Below, piece by piece: positions 37,970 through 47,651 of a stretch of DNA of 58,876 nucleotides (within the stretch, counting starts at the first letter, position 1; each line of letters opens with the position of its first letter). The DNA is from JBCFBK01 sp038562555 (GTDB lineage: Bacteria; Bacteroidota; Bacteroidia; Bacteroidales; Prolixibacteraceae). The notes under the pieces are model-generated. The model was given only the letters and a program-made list of their open reading frames with translations, was not told where the DNA came from and did not search any database. The stretch spans positions 1-58,876 of the forward strand of contig JBCFBK010000037.1 in the NCBI GenBank assembly GCA_038562555.1, in the 5' to 3' direction. A program made the position numbers and the translations under genes.

Positions 37970-39442
37970 CTAAAAATTCCACTCCGGAAAAACAGCAGGA
38001 GTCCGGCTGTTCACGATCTGATTGAATCGTTCAACCAGCTCAGGATGTTCACCGGCGACATTCACCGTTTCGGCCCTGTCGGCAGAAAGATTGAATATTT
38101 CCCATTCCATTTTGCCGGTGGACCTGTTCATCGATCTCACACCTTTCCAGTCACCCATCCTGATACCATTTTGTCCTCCCCTTCCCGAAATCTCCCAGTA
38201 CAAATATTCATGTTCTTTTTGCTTTTTAGGGTGCCCCAGTAAGGTTGGCAGAAATGAAATACCATCCGTTTCAGTTAGTTCCTGTCCTGTCAGTTCGGCC
38301 AGCGTAGCCATCAGGTCATAATGAGCCGAAACATGGCCGGTTGTCATGCCCGGTTTAATTCGGGCAGGCCAGCGGGCGACAAAAGGCTCGCGAATACCGC
38401 CCTCATAAACTTGCCCCTTCATGCCCCGCATTCCTCCGGAACTGTTAAAAAAGCGGGCATCCACTCCCCCGCCCCCTGCGGGACCATTGTCGCCCGAGAA
38501 CATGACGATCGTATTTTCATCAAGACCCAGTTTTCTGAGCTGATCAAGAATGAGCCCCACTTTCTGATCCATCCGCGTAATCATAGCAGCGTAGGCAGAC
38601 AATGGCCGGGGGTGAGGGGTATAACCTCTTTTCCCGTCATACGCCTGTTCCTCTTTAAATACGCTGTTGTACATTTCCAGGCTTTCTTCGGGAACCTGAA
38701 GAGCCTTATGCGGTACAACAAAAGCAAGGTAAAGGAAAAATGGCTTTCTTTGGTTTTCTTCAATGAATTTAGCTGCCTCATCGGCCATCAGATCGAGTGA
38801 ATAATGTTTCCCCTGGTATTTTTTGTATTCCTGGTTGTCAGTTTCCTTTGACCTGTCGGTTTTTGGATGGACTGAAGCGACGTTTCCTTCGATAAATTCC
38901 TGCTTATCATTCCTCCACAAATACTCCGGATAATGATTATGCGCGTGGACCTGATCGGCATACCCGTAAAAAAAATCGAAGCCTTGCTTGTTTGGAGCTC
39001 CCTCCGAGGCCATACTCCCTAATCCCCATTTCCCGATCATAGCAGTTGCATAACCACTTTCCCTGAGCATCTCAGCCATCGTGCGGGTCTCATCCGGTAT
39101 CGGTGTCTGCCCCGTTTTATAAGCTACCGGATCCGGTAGTTCCCTGTTATTCCGGATATAGGTGTGCCCCGTATGCAAACCGGTCATTAAGGAACACCGG
39201 GCCGGAGCACAAATGGGTGCACCTGAGTAATGCTGGGTAAACCGGATGCCTTCGGTCGCCAGCCGGTCGATATTCGGGGTTTTAATATATTGCTGCCCGT
39301 AACAACCAATGTCGCCATATCCCAGGTCGTCAGCAAGTATATAAATGATATTGGGTTGTTCTCGTTGTGCTGCCAAAGGATTAGCAAAAGGGACCAGTGC
39401 CGCCAATGCCATCCCGGAACAGATGAGGTTTGTTCGTTTCAT
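37970..39442 (-). CDS. sulfatase, S1 family, Cys-type (S1_16-like)
   Basis: A 490-residue exported sulfatase (signal 1-25). Formylglycine motif C-A-P-A-R (Cys78-Arg82) followed by LMTGLHTGHTYIRNN; metal residues Asp38/Asp39 and SGDNGPAGGG. It closely resembles the 488-residue sulfatase at 18914-20380, suggesting a shared substrate for the two loci. The start is 11 bp after the stop of the GDPD gene, so they are one transcript. Confidence 0.93.
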   Translation of the reverse strand: MKRTNLICSGMALAALVPFANPLAAQREQPNIIYILADDLGYGDIGCYGQQYIKTPNIDRLATEGIRFTQHYSGAPICAPARCSLMTGLHTGHTYIRNNRELPDPVAYKTGQTPIPDETRTMAEMLRESGYATAMIGKWGLGSMASEGAPNKQGFDFFYGYADQVHAHNHYPEYLWRNDKQEFIEGNVASVHPKTDRSKETDNQEYKKYQGKHYSLDLMADEAAKFIEENQRKPFFLYLAFVVPHKALQVPEESLEMYNSVFKEEQAYDGKRGYTPHPRPLSAYAAMITRMDQKVGLILDQLRKLGLDENTIVMFSGDNGPAGGGGVDARFFNSSGGMRGMKGQVYEGGIREPFVARWPARIKPGMTTGHVSAHYDLMATLAELTGQELTETDGISFLPTLLGHPKKQKEHEYLYWEISGRGGQNGIRMGDWKGVRSMNRSTGKMEWEIFNLSADRAETVNVAGEHPELVERFNQIVNSRTPAVFPEWNF

Positions 39443-39453
39443 AGTCTGTTTGT

Positions 39454-40404
39454 TTATTGAAGAAACTTTTTCCGGTAGGTTTTTGATGAAAGCCTGCCGG
39501 TAACCACGTTGCTGACAGGAACGGGAATATCTGTTTCCAGAATATCGGCACCCAACCGGAAAAGCGCATGGTAACCGTCTGTTAACTCTTCCATTTCAGT
39601 TACTTTTCCGGTAATGAATTCCCGGTCCAGGTTCCTCGAAGTACCCAGGATGCAAAGCGCTCCTTTTTCATGGATCAACTTAAATACGGTCGGATCTTCA
39701 GGCACTTTGTGTCCGACAAAAGCTACAATGTTCTCCCATGGAACACCTGTGTGGTCAAATTCCTCCACCTTATCCGGATTGCTGATAAAGACCTGCATCA
39801 TAATATTTTCATTAAGCTGATGTGCAAGTTTTGCCTCCTCGAAAGAGTAAGCCATTACAATCGTGTAAGCTTCTGCCTTGCAAGCTTCAACCATTTTGAT
39901 CCGTGCCTCGATAGGAACATCCTTCTTGTCAAGCACCAGAATTGTTTTTCCTCTTGCCCATTCCAGAACCTCTGCCAGTGTCTGAATGCCATAGGCGGTC
40001 GGGACCCCTTTCATATCTTTCAGTTTCAGCTTGCGCAACTCTTCCAGGGTATAATCGGAAACGCGCCCGGTACCAGTTGTTGTTCGTTGGAGCGTTGGAT
40101 CATGATGCACTATCATCACACTGTCTTTTGTGTATCGGGGATCTATTTCCATGATTGAATACGTGTGCTTCAGCGTATTGGCAAAGGTCGCCGTGCAATT
40201 TTCAGGCAGGTCCGCATCCGGACCCCCGCGATGGGAGCTTAAGAACGCTACACTGTCGCCCGTGTACCGGAACATCTCACGGAGTTCTTTTGCGGAGCGG
40301 GGACTCATGTAGTGACCACGTTCCTTGTCAAATGCGACAGCATGAAAAGAAAACAAGGAAAACTGTACAAAAACTGCTAAACAAATGATTTTACGCATGT
40401 TCAT
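39454..40404 (-). CDS. exported glycerophosphodiester phosphodiesterase (GDPD) family protein
   Basis: A 316-residue exported protein (signal 1-24). It has the GDPD signatures SSHRGGPDADLPENC (catalytic His-Arg and metal Glu), IMEIDPRYTKDS, and HHDPTLQRTTTG with the second catalytic His. Family members hydrolyse glycerophosphodiesters; in glycan loci the substrate could be a phosphodiester-linked or other decorated sugar, which is not decided by sequence. It lies between susD (102 bp upstream) and the sulfatase genes. Confidence 0.9.
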   Translation of the reverse strand: MNMRKIICLAVFVQFSLFSFHAVAFDKERGHYMSPRSAKELREMFRYTGDSVAFLSSHRGGPDADLPENCTATFANTLKHTYSIMEIDPRYTKDSVMIVHHDPTLQRTTTGTGRVSDYTLEELRKLKLKDMKGVPTAYGIQTLAEVLEWARGKTILVLDKKDVPIEARIKMVEACKAEAYTIVMAYSFEEAKLAHQLNENIMMQVFISNPDKVEEFDHTGVPWENIVAFVGHKVPEDPTVFKLIHEKGALCILGTSRNLDREFITGKVTEMEELTDGYHALFRLGADILETDIPVPVSNVVTGRLSSKTYRKKFLQ

Positions 40405-40505
40405 GGTCGGGGTAATTTATTTTTGACTTTTGCATTTTATCGTAACATGGCAATTAAACTCATACAGAACCAATTCAACTTTCCGTTTACGGGAATCACC
40501 CCGGC

Positions 40506-42137
40506 CTAGTCATAACCCGGATTTTGCGTTAGTTTCTGATTCTGATCCAACGCATACTGCGGTATCGGCTGCAGATAATTCTTTGAAGGATCGAAGGCGA
40601 CGGTGCGAACGGGTATTTTCTCATAGGTGAGCTTTCCGCCCTGAGTTGTAATTTTCATTCCGTAAATGGGTTGGCTGAATATTTGCTCAGCTGTCCTCCA
40701 TCTCATAATGTCATAGAAATACTTCCCTTCAAACGCTAATTCCACGCGCCGTTCATTCCGGATACGCTGTCTCATTTCTGTCTGATCCAGTCCCCCGGGC
40801 AGATCCGGTTGTCCTGCGCGCCGGCGGATTTGATTAATGGCATCGTAAACACTTTGATCCGGCCCGTTCAGTTCATTCTTTGCTTCTGCGTAGTTCAGCA
40901 ATACTTCGGCGTATCTCAGAATAATTACGTTCGCTCCGTCAAGCGTGCTGTTAGTGGAATAAATCGTTGAATCCTGCAGTTTTTTTACAAAATACCCTGT
41001 TCGCCCTGCATTCCCTGATTTACCGATCACGTTGATTTCATTAGCGTTGTTGGGGATGCCGAGGCGGGTATAAATGGCTGTTCCTCTCCAAACAGACCCG
41101 TCGTAAATAATAGATGCATAGAAGCGACTGTCTCTGTTACGATAAGGATTTTCCGGATCAAATAAGGAAGAGCCCCCTGCTTCGGTCTTACCATCCTTAA
41201 ATTCATAGCAATCCACCAGATTTTGTGTCGGGTCACATGCCCCCCATCCAGCGCCTTTGGCAACCATGGGAACGCCCCAGAACTGATTGACACGCTTGCG
41301 CCTGAGTTCGGGTGCGAACTGGATATCAAAGATTACTTCCTGGTTATTTTCGTTGTTTGCATAAAACAATCCAACATAATCCGGGAAGAGGCTGTAAACT
41401 TGCATATCGATGATCTGCTGGTGCGTAGCCACGGCGTCTGCCCATTTACCGGCATAGAGCTCCTCCTCTCCTTTAAGCGCCAGGGCAGCTCCTTTGGTCG
41501 CCCTGCCGATATCCGCTCCCGTCACTGTCGTTGGCAGATCTGCCGCTGCCGCCTCACATTCGTCCCGAATAAATGAAACACACTCATCATAACTGTTCCG
41601 GGGATAGAAAATTTCCTCTCCCGTATCATTTCTCAGAACAGCGGTGATAATCGGTACGCCTCCGTGCAAATCAACTAATTGCCGGTAGAAGTATGCCCTT
41701 AGAAACCGGCACTGAGCCAATAAACCTTTTTTTGTTGTCTCTTCAAAGTCGGATGCCGTTACTTTCTCAAAAAACAAGTTGCATTTCCGGATACTTTCAT
41801 ACATTTTCCTCCACTGGTCTCTGAACAATGGATTGGAAGGACCGTAACTGTTGTTATCGAACAGCTGCGCCGAAGGATTACCGGCGCTGGGCCCGTAAGT
41901 AGTATTATCGGTAAAATTATCCAGCGGCTCATTACTGATCTCGCTGGGGAGGTTTAGGTAAACCGAAGGATAGGGCCCCGCGTTTAAATCGTTGTAAATG
42001 TCATTCAGAAACAAGCCGGCAGTCTCCGGATTGTACCAGACCGATTCATCCGACAAGCGGTCGGAAGGCGTAATCTCCAGTTCTTCGCAGGAAGCAAAGA
42101 TCAGCACTGCCAAAATCAGAATAGGATATGTCTTCAT
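40506..42137 (-). CDS. SusD/RagB family glycan-binding lipoprotein
   Basis: A 543-residue outer-membrane lipoprotein (lipobox I-F-A-S-C, Cys17) pairing with the SusC encoded upstream. Typical SusD features: SDRLSDESVWYNPETAGLFLNDIY at the mature N-terminus, a CRFLRAYFYRQLVDLHGG TPR-like helix, IRNERRVELAFEGKYFYDIMRW, and the terminal LQPIPQYALDQNQKLTQNPGYD. It starts 21 bp after the susC stop. Confidence 0.95.
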   Translation of the reverse strand: MKTYPILILAVLIFASCEELEITPSDRLSDESVWYNPETAGLFLNDIYNDLNAGPYPSVYLNLPSEISNEPLDNFTDNTTYGPSAGNPSAQLFDNNSYGPSNPLFRDQWRKMYESIRKCNLFFEKVTASDFEETTKKGLLAQCRFLRAYFYRQLVDLHGGVPIITAVLRNDTGEEIFYPRNSYDECVSFIRDECEAAAADLPTTVTGADIGRATKGAALALKGEEELYAGKWADAVATHQQIIDMQVYSLFPDYVGLFYANNENNQEVIFDIQFAPELRRKRVNQFWGVPMVAKGAGWGACDPTQNLVDCYEFKDGKTEAGGSSLFDPENPYRNRDSRFYASIIYDGSVWRGTAIYTRLGIPNNANEINVIGKSGNAGRTGYFVKKLQDSTIYSTNSTLDGANVIILRYAEVLLNYAEAKNELNGPDQSVYDAINQIRRRAGQPDLPGGLDQTEMRQRIRNERRVELAFEGKYFYDIMRWRTAEQIFSQPIYGMKITTQGGKLTYEKIPVRTVAFDPSKNYLQPIPQYALDQNQKLTQNPGYD

Positions 42138-42158
42138 TTTGCCTTATTTTAAAGTTAA

Positions 42159-45100
42159 TCAAAATACTACGTTCACCCCGCAGGCAAATACCTTTTGCTG
42201 AAAGTAATACCTGGCGCGTCCGTTGGCCAGTTCCGGATCCAGAAATTTCAGATGACTGAATGTCAGCAAATTTTGTCCCGACACAAAAATCCGGATTGAT
42301 TTCAACGTCATTTTTTTCATCATCGGTTCCGGCAAGGTATATCCCAACTCCAGATTTTTTAATCTGACATAACTGCCGTCTTTTACCCAGAAAGAAGATG
42401 TTTGGGTGTTGTTGGTAACGGGCGTTGGCGTCAGCCGGGGAAACGAGGCTTCCGTATTTTCGGGAGTCCAGTAATCGGTTTGTTCTTTGAAGATTTTTGC
42501 TCCGTTGAAAAACGGGACGGCCATTTCACCGTCCAGGTAGGTGTCTGTCTTTCCCGCTCCCTGCCATAACATGGCCATATCAAATCCCTTCCATTGGGCG
42601 TTCAGATTGAGTCCGAAAATCAGCTGGGGAAATAACGGATCGCCAATCACCGTATAATCGTTGATGTTAATCTTACCGTCAGGTCCGGTGATCTTCCCGT
42701 TTTCGTCAGGTGCTCCTGCGATATCGGCATATTTGATATCGCCGGGTTTAACCGGCCCATAGCTCGGAACGGGAGAACCCTCCGTTAAACTACCTTCCGA
42801 ATCAAAGTCTGCCGTTTGATAGAGCCCCAGCGACTTTAAGCCAAACCGGGTATCCAGCGGACGTCCTGTTTGCCGGCGATTTGGATTATTATAGGTCGCC
42901 GCAGTTTCAAATGTTTCAATCAACTTGTTTTTTGCATAGGTGATATTCAGGGTCGCATTTAAACGAACGCCATTCGTAAAGCTTCTTCGTGTTCCCAGGC
43001 TTATGTCAAAGCCCTTGTTTTCCATGATCCCTGCATTGACCTGCGATAATCCGATCCCATATTCTGCCGGCACAACAGAAGCAGGACTCAGCAACATATC
43101 TGACCTTCTTTCCCGGAAAAGATCCAGCGAAACGTCAATCTTTCCGTCAAACAAAAGGGCGTCCAGCCCAATATTCCCTTTTTTAGCCGTTTCCCATGTG
43201 ATATTGGAATTGGCTTGTGCGCTTTCATAGATGCCCAGCGCCTGATAAGGCGAAGTTCCTCCAAAAACATAACTGTTCCGGGTTTGATACGATGTCAGGT
43301 ACTGAAAAGCGTTTCCCGCCAGGTTGCCCGATTTTCCGTATGATGCGCGCAGTTTTAAGTTATCAATCCACGAAAAGCGGTTTTTCATGAAATTCTCTTC
43401 TGAAATCCGCCATCCCAGGGAAGCTGAAGGAAAAAATGAAAAGCGTTTACCCGGTGCGAAATAATAATGTCCGTCGTAGCGTCCTGCAAATTGAACAAGG
43501 TATTTTTCCGCATAGGAGTAATCCACACGGTAAACCCAGCCGGCCTGAGCCGTTCGGCTGGAACTACCGTTGTTGTCAAAGTTATTTTTATCACTGCTTC
43601 CCAGCGAAAGTTCATCGACATACAGATCATAATTGACCCGGGAAGCATCAAAATCGTTAGCTATTCCTTTTTTACCTTCATAAACTGCCAGCAGATTGAC
43701 ATGGTGATCTCCAAATGTACGTTCATAGGTCACATACCCCTGGATCGTCCGCTGACGGCCCTCATCAAAGGCTTCCGACAGGGAGGGCTTTACGGGACCC
43801 GCGGGCTGCGGATCGTAGCCATCCTGTGCATTCAACTTATAAAATGTATAAGGCAAACTCCAGACCTTGTCGAATGAATAACCTGTATTGTAGTTTAGTA
43901 CTCCTTTCAGTTTCAAACCGGGAAGGAAAGAAATTTTCTGTGCAATTTCCAGCTTAATATTCAAGGAATTATCGGTTTGTCTGTTATAGCCGCTTTCCGA
44001 TATGGAAGGAAGCATGGCATGAGCAGGTTTCCCGTTGGTAAACCTGATCGGATAGATGGGAGGTATTTCCGTTACATTGGTAAAAATTCCTGAACCACTT
44101 GCTCCTGCGGGATTACGGTCCTGCCTCCTGTTCCCGTTCAGGTCTAATGAAACTGTCGTGGTATTGGTCACATCAGCATCCACATTCAGGAGCAAATTGT
44201 AGCGGTCATAATTGATCTCCGGGATAACACCTTCCTGGTACAGGTATCCCAGGCTGCTGAAGAACCGGATTTTGCCGGAACCTCCTGTAAACGACAAGTT
44301 ATGTTTGGTGATCGGAGCCTGGAAATTGATAATCTCGTTTACCCAATCCGTGTTTGGGTAGTGATCCGGATCGCTTCCGTCTTTGAATTTCTGTAATTCT
44401 TCATCAGTAAAAGTCCTTGGATTCCCAATGTTTTCGTTGGCAATATTCAATGCATTGGCGTAGCCCCAGGCATCAAGAAATTCCGGGATAACTGTTGGAC
44501 GCTGAATACCATAGTAAGCATCATACCGAAGTTGTATCGTTCCCTCCTTCCCTCTTTTCGTGGTAACCAGGATAACGCCGTTTGCACCGCCAATCCCATA
44601 CGGGGCTACCGCAGCAGCATCTTTCAAAACCGTGACGGATTCCACTTCATCAGGGTTGATATGGGCAATGCTCGACGAACCTTGCGGAATGCCGTCGATC
44701 ACAATCAATGCGTTGGCATTCCCTGTCGTTCCAAGCCCCCTGATCCTCAAAGTAGCTGCATCATTACCGGGATCACCGCTGTTTTGAAAAGAGAGCACGC
44801 CAGACAATCTCCCCACCAGACTGTTATTTACATTGGCAACCGGTGAACCAGTCAGTTCGTCGCCTTTCAAAGCCGCCACTGCAGCCGTCGTATTGACTTT
44901 TTTTTGCGTTCCGTAACCAATTGCCACGACCTCTTCCAGTCCGATCGTTTCCTCCTGCAACCGGACATTAATGGAAGTCCTTCCGGAAATCGGAATTTCC
45001 TGACTTTTCATTCCAACGAATGAAAAGACCAGTGTTCCGTCAGAAGGGACGTCTGTGAGTATATACTGGCCGTCGGTGTCAGTTATAGTTCCCACGGCAG

Positions 45101-45644
45101 TCCCTCTCAAAACCACCGTTACACCGGGAAATGCCTGACCTTTTTCATCAGAGACCGTTCCGGATACGGATTTCAATTGTTGTACGGTTTTTACCGAAAT
45201 CATACTACTTAAAGCAATTCTGCGGTTATCTATTTTGTATTTGATTCCGGTTGTGCTCAGCACCTGATCCAACACGTCATGAATGGTTGCATTTTCAACC
45301 AGCACGCTTACTTTTTTATTAATATCTACGCTGCTTGCTTCGTAAATAAAATAATAATTCGACTGGTTTTCAATAGCCTCCAGTATACTTCGAATCGTTG
45401 CATCTGTCATGTTCAGGCTTAACCCGGCATTCTGGGTATAGCCATTAACTGCGATGGCCTGGGAAATGAAGATAAGTAAAACAAAGACTGTCGCTCTCAT
45501 TTTCATACATGATTTAGATTTCCAGCACCTGTAAAGGCCGGAAATCAGTAACAAATGATTTTTTTTCGCTTCGCGCAAATTGCTGGCGCCCGACAAAATC
45601 TCAAACAAGTTTGGATTTTGTTTTCTCTTAATTGCAATTTTCAT
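42159..45644 (-). CDS. SusC/RagA-type TonB-dependent transporter with STN signalling domain
   Basis: A 1161-residue outer-membrane importer. A long basic leader (1-46) precedes the signal segment (about 47-69); an alternative ATG lies at 45506. STN domain about 72-140 (LSLNMTDATIRSILEAIE), carboxypeptidase-like beta domain about 155-240, plug about 245-365 (EEVVAIGYGTQKK), then the barrel. Adjacent fecR and sigma genes upstream make it a second substrate-sensing transporter. The 152-bp leader between fecR and this gene contains two stem-loops. Confidence 0.96.
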   Translation of the reverse strand: MKIAIKRKQNPNLFEILSGASNLREAKKNHLLLISGLYRCWKSKSCMKMRATVFVLLIFISQAIAVNGYTQNAGLSLNMTDATIRSILEAIENQSNYYFIYEASSVDINKKVSVLVENATIHDVLDQVLSTTGIKYKIDNRRIALSSMISVKTVQQLKSVSGTVSDEKGQAFPGVTVVLRGTAVGTITDTDGQYILTDVPSDGTLVFSFVGMKSQEIPISGRTSINVRLQEETIGLEEVVAIGYGTQKKVNTTAAVAALKGDELTGSPVANVNNSLVGRLSGVLSFQNSGDPGNDAATLRIRGLGTTGNANALIVIDGIPQGSSSIAHINPDEVESVTVLKDAAAVAPYGIGGANGVILVTTKRGKEGTIQLRYDAYYGIQRPTVIPEFLDAWGYANALNIANENIGNPRTFTDEELQKFKDGSDPDHYPNTDWVNEIINFQAPITKHNLSFTGGSGKIRFFSSLGYLYQEGVIPEINYDRYNLLLNVDADVTNTTTVSLDLNGNRRQDRNPAGASGSGIFTNVTEIPPIYPIRFTNGKPAHAMLPSISESGYNRQTDNSLNIKLEIAQKISFLPGLKLKGVLNYNTGYSFDKVWSLPYTFYKLNAQDGYDPQPAGPVKPSLSEAFDEGRQRTIQGYVTYERTFGDHHVNLLAVYEGKKGIANDFDASRVNYDLYVDELSLGSSDKNNFDNNGSSSRTAQAGWVYRVDYSYAEKYLVQFAGRYDGHYYFAPGKRFSFFPSASLGWRISEENFMKNRFSWIDNLKLRASYGKSGNLAGNAFQYLTSYQTRNSYVFGGTSPYQALGIYESAQANSNITWETAKKGNIGLDALLFDGKIDVSLDLFRERRSDMLLSPASVVPAEYGIGLSQVNAGIMENKGFDISLGTRRSFTNGVRLNATLNITYAKNKLIETFETAATYNNPNRRQTGRPLDTRFGLKSLGLYQTADFDSEGSLTEGSPVPSYGPVKPGDIKYADIAGAPDENGKITGPDGKININDYTVIGDPLFPQLIFGLNLNAQWKGFDMAMLWQGAGKTDTYLDGEMAVPFFNGAKIFKEQTDYWTPENTEASFPRLTPTPVTNNTQTSSFWVKDGSYVRLKNLELGYTLPEPMMKKMTLKSIRIFVSGQNLLTFSHLKFLDPELANGRARYYFQQKVFACGVNVVF

Positions 45645-45683
45645 AAATTTGTAACGATTTGGATTTCAAATTCAAATGATTAG

Positions 45684-45717
45684 TGAAGTCTCCTGTACCT
45701 GAAATTCAGAGACTTCA
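45684..45717 (-). promoter_or_regulatory. stem-loop in the susC leader
   Basis: A perfect 9-bp inverted repeat TGAAGTCTC (45684-45692) / GAGACTTCA (45709-45717) with a 16-nt loop. It lies 40 bp before the susC start codon, downstream of a separate hairpin that follows fecR. It may be an mRNA leader structure or operator for sigma-dependent susC expression. Confidence 0.45.
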
Positions 45718-45724
45718 TGAGATT

Positions 45725-45752
45725 TAAAGGAGGTGTTAGCGCATCTCCTTTA
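45725..45752 (-). terminator. terminator-like hairpin after fecR
   Basis: An 11-bp stem TAAAGGAGGTG (45725-45735) / CATCTCCTTTA (45742-45752) with one G-U pair and a 6-nt loop lies 44 bp past the fecR stop. It is placed like the hairpin at 27034-27055 in the other sigma/FecR/SusC unit. Confidence 0.6.
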
Positions 45753-45796
45753 TTCATTTCAACAATTCGTTTTTTTCATAGGCAAACCGGTTTGTC

Positions 45797-46825
45797 TTAG
45801 TTTTTTGTAAGGATAACTTTAACCGGAATACCGGGTATTTTACTTGGTAAAATCCGGTAATTCACAGCGCAGGTATAAGCAATCAGGTCGAAAATCTCAT
45901 CCACATCCTCATTAATGATTGTCGCATTAAATAACAGGGAATAAATAGCCGGGTCTTTTACCTCAATTTGAATATTATACCAGCGTTTCAGTTTTTCAAG
46001 CACCTCGCCCATGGGCGTACTTTCGAAAATCAGCAGACCGTCTTTCCAGGAAATATAGCGGTAAACATCGACCTGACTGACATTTGTTTTCCTGGTGGCA
46101 GGATCGAAAGAAGCCTTTTCTCCAGGTTTCAGCATATGACTGAATGACCGGTCTGCATCATGCAGTAACTCCACGCTTCCTGACTCAAGAACCACGTCAA
46201 TCCGACCATCCTTCGGGAATGCACTGACATCAAATTTCGTCCCTCTCACTTTTACTTTAAATTCGTTGACATGCACATATAAGGGGATCTTGTCGTTGGG
46301 AGCAATCTCAAAAAAGGCCTGACCAGTGAGTTTTATATCCCTGCTGCTTACCGCATAGTCGTTATTATAGGAAAGAGTCGTTTCGGCATTTAACCACACG
46401 ATTGAACTGTCGGGCAACGTTATTTTCGAACGTTGTCCGTTTGTGCCGGAAACTGTGGTATACAAAGCCGGAGATGCATTTCCCGCACCCGGTTCTGTGT
46501 TCGCTTTAAAAAGAGCCAATAAAGCAGCACAACCGACAATAAAGAAAAAAACGGCGGCTGCTTTCCACCTGACCAATGCTCTTCGAAGGCTAACGGCGGC
46601 AATTTTTCCCAGATAATTTCTCCAGGCATGGTCCCGATCATAGCTGTCAAGCGCTCTGATGGCCGACGCAAGCGTTTTCTCGTCTTCTAATTCTCTGAAA
46701 ATCTTCAGTAGATCCGGATCCTCCCTGAGCCAGTTCTTCAACTGAACCGACTCTGCCGTATTTTCCTTCCCGGTAAAATACTTTCCGATCAGCGTACCTG
46801 TCTTTATTATATCAATCAGATTCAT
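45797..46825 (-). CDS. FecR-family anti-sigma factor
   Basis: A 342-residue inner-membrane anti-sigma factor. Cytoplasmic N-terminus 1-85, membrane span about 89-107 (AAAVFFFIVGCAALLALF), periplasmic FecR domain (about 125-220; LPDSSIVWLNAETTLSY) and C-terminal DUF4974-like domain (265-335). It relays the SusC STN signal to the sigma factor encoded 124 bp upstream. Confidence 0.94.
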   Translation of the reverse strand: MNLIDIIKTGTLIGKYFTGKENTAESVQLKNWLREDPDLLKIFRELEDEKTLASAIRALDSYDRDHAWRNYLGKIAAVSLRRALVRWKAAAVFFFIVGCAALLALFKANTEPGAGNASPALYTTVSGTNGQRSKITLPDSSIVWLNAETTLSYNNDYAVSSRDIKLTGQAFFEIAPNDKIPLYVHVNEFKVKVRGTKFDVSAFPKDGRIDVVLESGSVELLHDADRSFSHMLKPGEKASFDPATRKTNVSQVDVYRYISWKDGLLIFESTPMGEVLEKLKRWYNIQIEVKDPAIYSLLFNATIINEDVDEIFDLIAYTCAVNYRILPSKIPGIPVKVILTKN

Positions 46826-46949
46826 AGTTTTTCGCCTAAGACGCAGGTTCGAATTGAAATGCTCTTTTTGTTTGATACAATAAAAACGACGAAAAGAAAC
46901 AGGAGGATGACAAGAAAAATGAAAAAATTTACAAATGTTGAGGAAAGGG

Positions 46950-47525
46950 TTATTCGCTGAGGGAATCTCTTTTTCTCAGTGACATAAAAACCAGAAAAAC
47001 GCCACCTAACTTTTTCCGCAACACTTTATAAGCCCTGGCTTTATGTGTCCTGACGGTATTAACAGATATATGCAGATAATCGGCAATTTCTTCATTCGGT
47101 CGTCCGTCAAGGGCAAGGAGCAGCACTTTGCGCTCCATTTCAGGAAGCCTATTGATTTCCCGGTAGACTTCATTATACGCCTCGATCTTAACAATCTCAT
47201 CAAGGTACGTCCCCGCTGCAAGCTCTTCCCTGTTCAGCTCAAAATATTTCTGTTCAACTTTTAAGTGCTTGATCTCATCAAGACAGATATTCCGGATTGA
47301 CGTGTAAAAAAAAGCCTTCAGCGAAAGCAAATTTCTGAACGTACGCGGCCTCTCCCAGAAAGCCAGAAAAACGTCCTGAACGATGTCTTCACAGGCAGAG
47401 CGGTCAGGGATAAACCTGTTTGCAAATACCGAAAACCCGGCATAATGGTTATAAAAGAAATCTTTCAGCTCTATTTTCCCACCATCGCTAAAGACAATCC
47501 ATCTATTTTCGAATGTGCTGATCAT
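46950..47525 (-). CDS. ECF RNA polymerase sigma-70 factor (Bacteroidota FecI-like)
   Basis: A 191-residue sigma factor. Region 2 lies at about 20-90 (YAGFSVFANRFI; CEDIVQDVFLAFWE; FFYTSIRNICLDEIKH) and region 4 at about 125-175 (LPEMERKVLLLALDGRPNEEIADYLHISVNTVRTH, here a helix-turn-helix). It should activate the second STN-susC/susD operon. Its gene is the first of the second sulfatase locus; a strong hairpin lies 58 bp upstream of its start. Confidence 0.95.
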   Translation of the reverse strand: MISTFENRWIVFSDGGKIELKDFFYNHYAGFSVFANRFIPDRSACEDIVQDVFLAFWERPRTFRNLLSLKAFFYTSIRNICLDEIKHLKVEQKYFELNREELAAGTYLDEIVKIEAYNEVYREINRLPEMERKVLLLALDGRPNEEIADYLHISVNTVRTHKARAYKVLRKKLGGVFLVFMSLRKRDSLSE

Positions 47526-47582
47526 TTTAACCCTGCAATTCTTTCAACCGCGTTTGTCTGTTTTCCGAAGTAACGAATTCCC

Positions 47583-47621
47583 GGCCAATTCGAAACCGGC
47601 CGGTCCGGTTTTGAATTGGCC
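47583..47621 (-). terminator. long hairpin at the border of the sulfatase locus
   Basis: A 17-bp stem with one G-U pair, GGCCAATTCGAAACCGG (47583-47599) and CCGGTTTTGAATTGGCC (47605-47621), with a 5-nt loop. It lies 30 bp past the stop of the PHP-phosphodiesterase gene, upstream of the sigma gene, and so should end the transcript coming from the right. There is no long T-run. Confidence 0.7.
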
Positions 47622-47651
47622 TTAGTTGTCGCCGGCCTTCCGGAGCCGATA

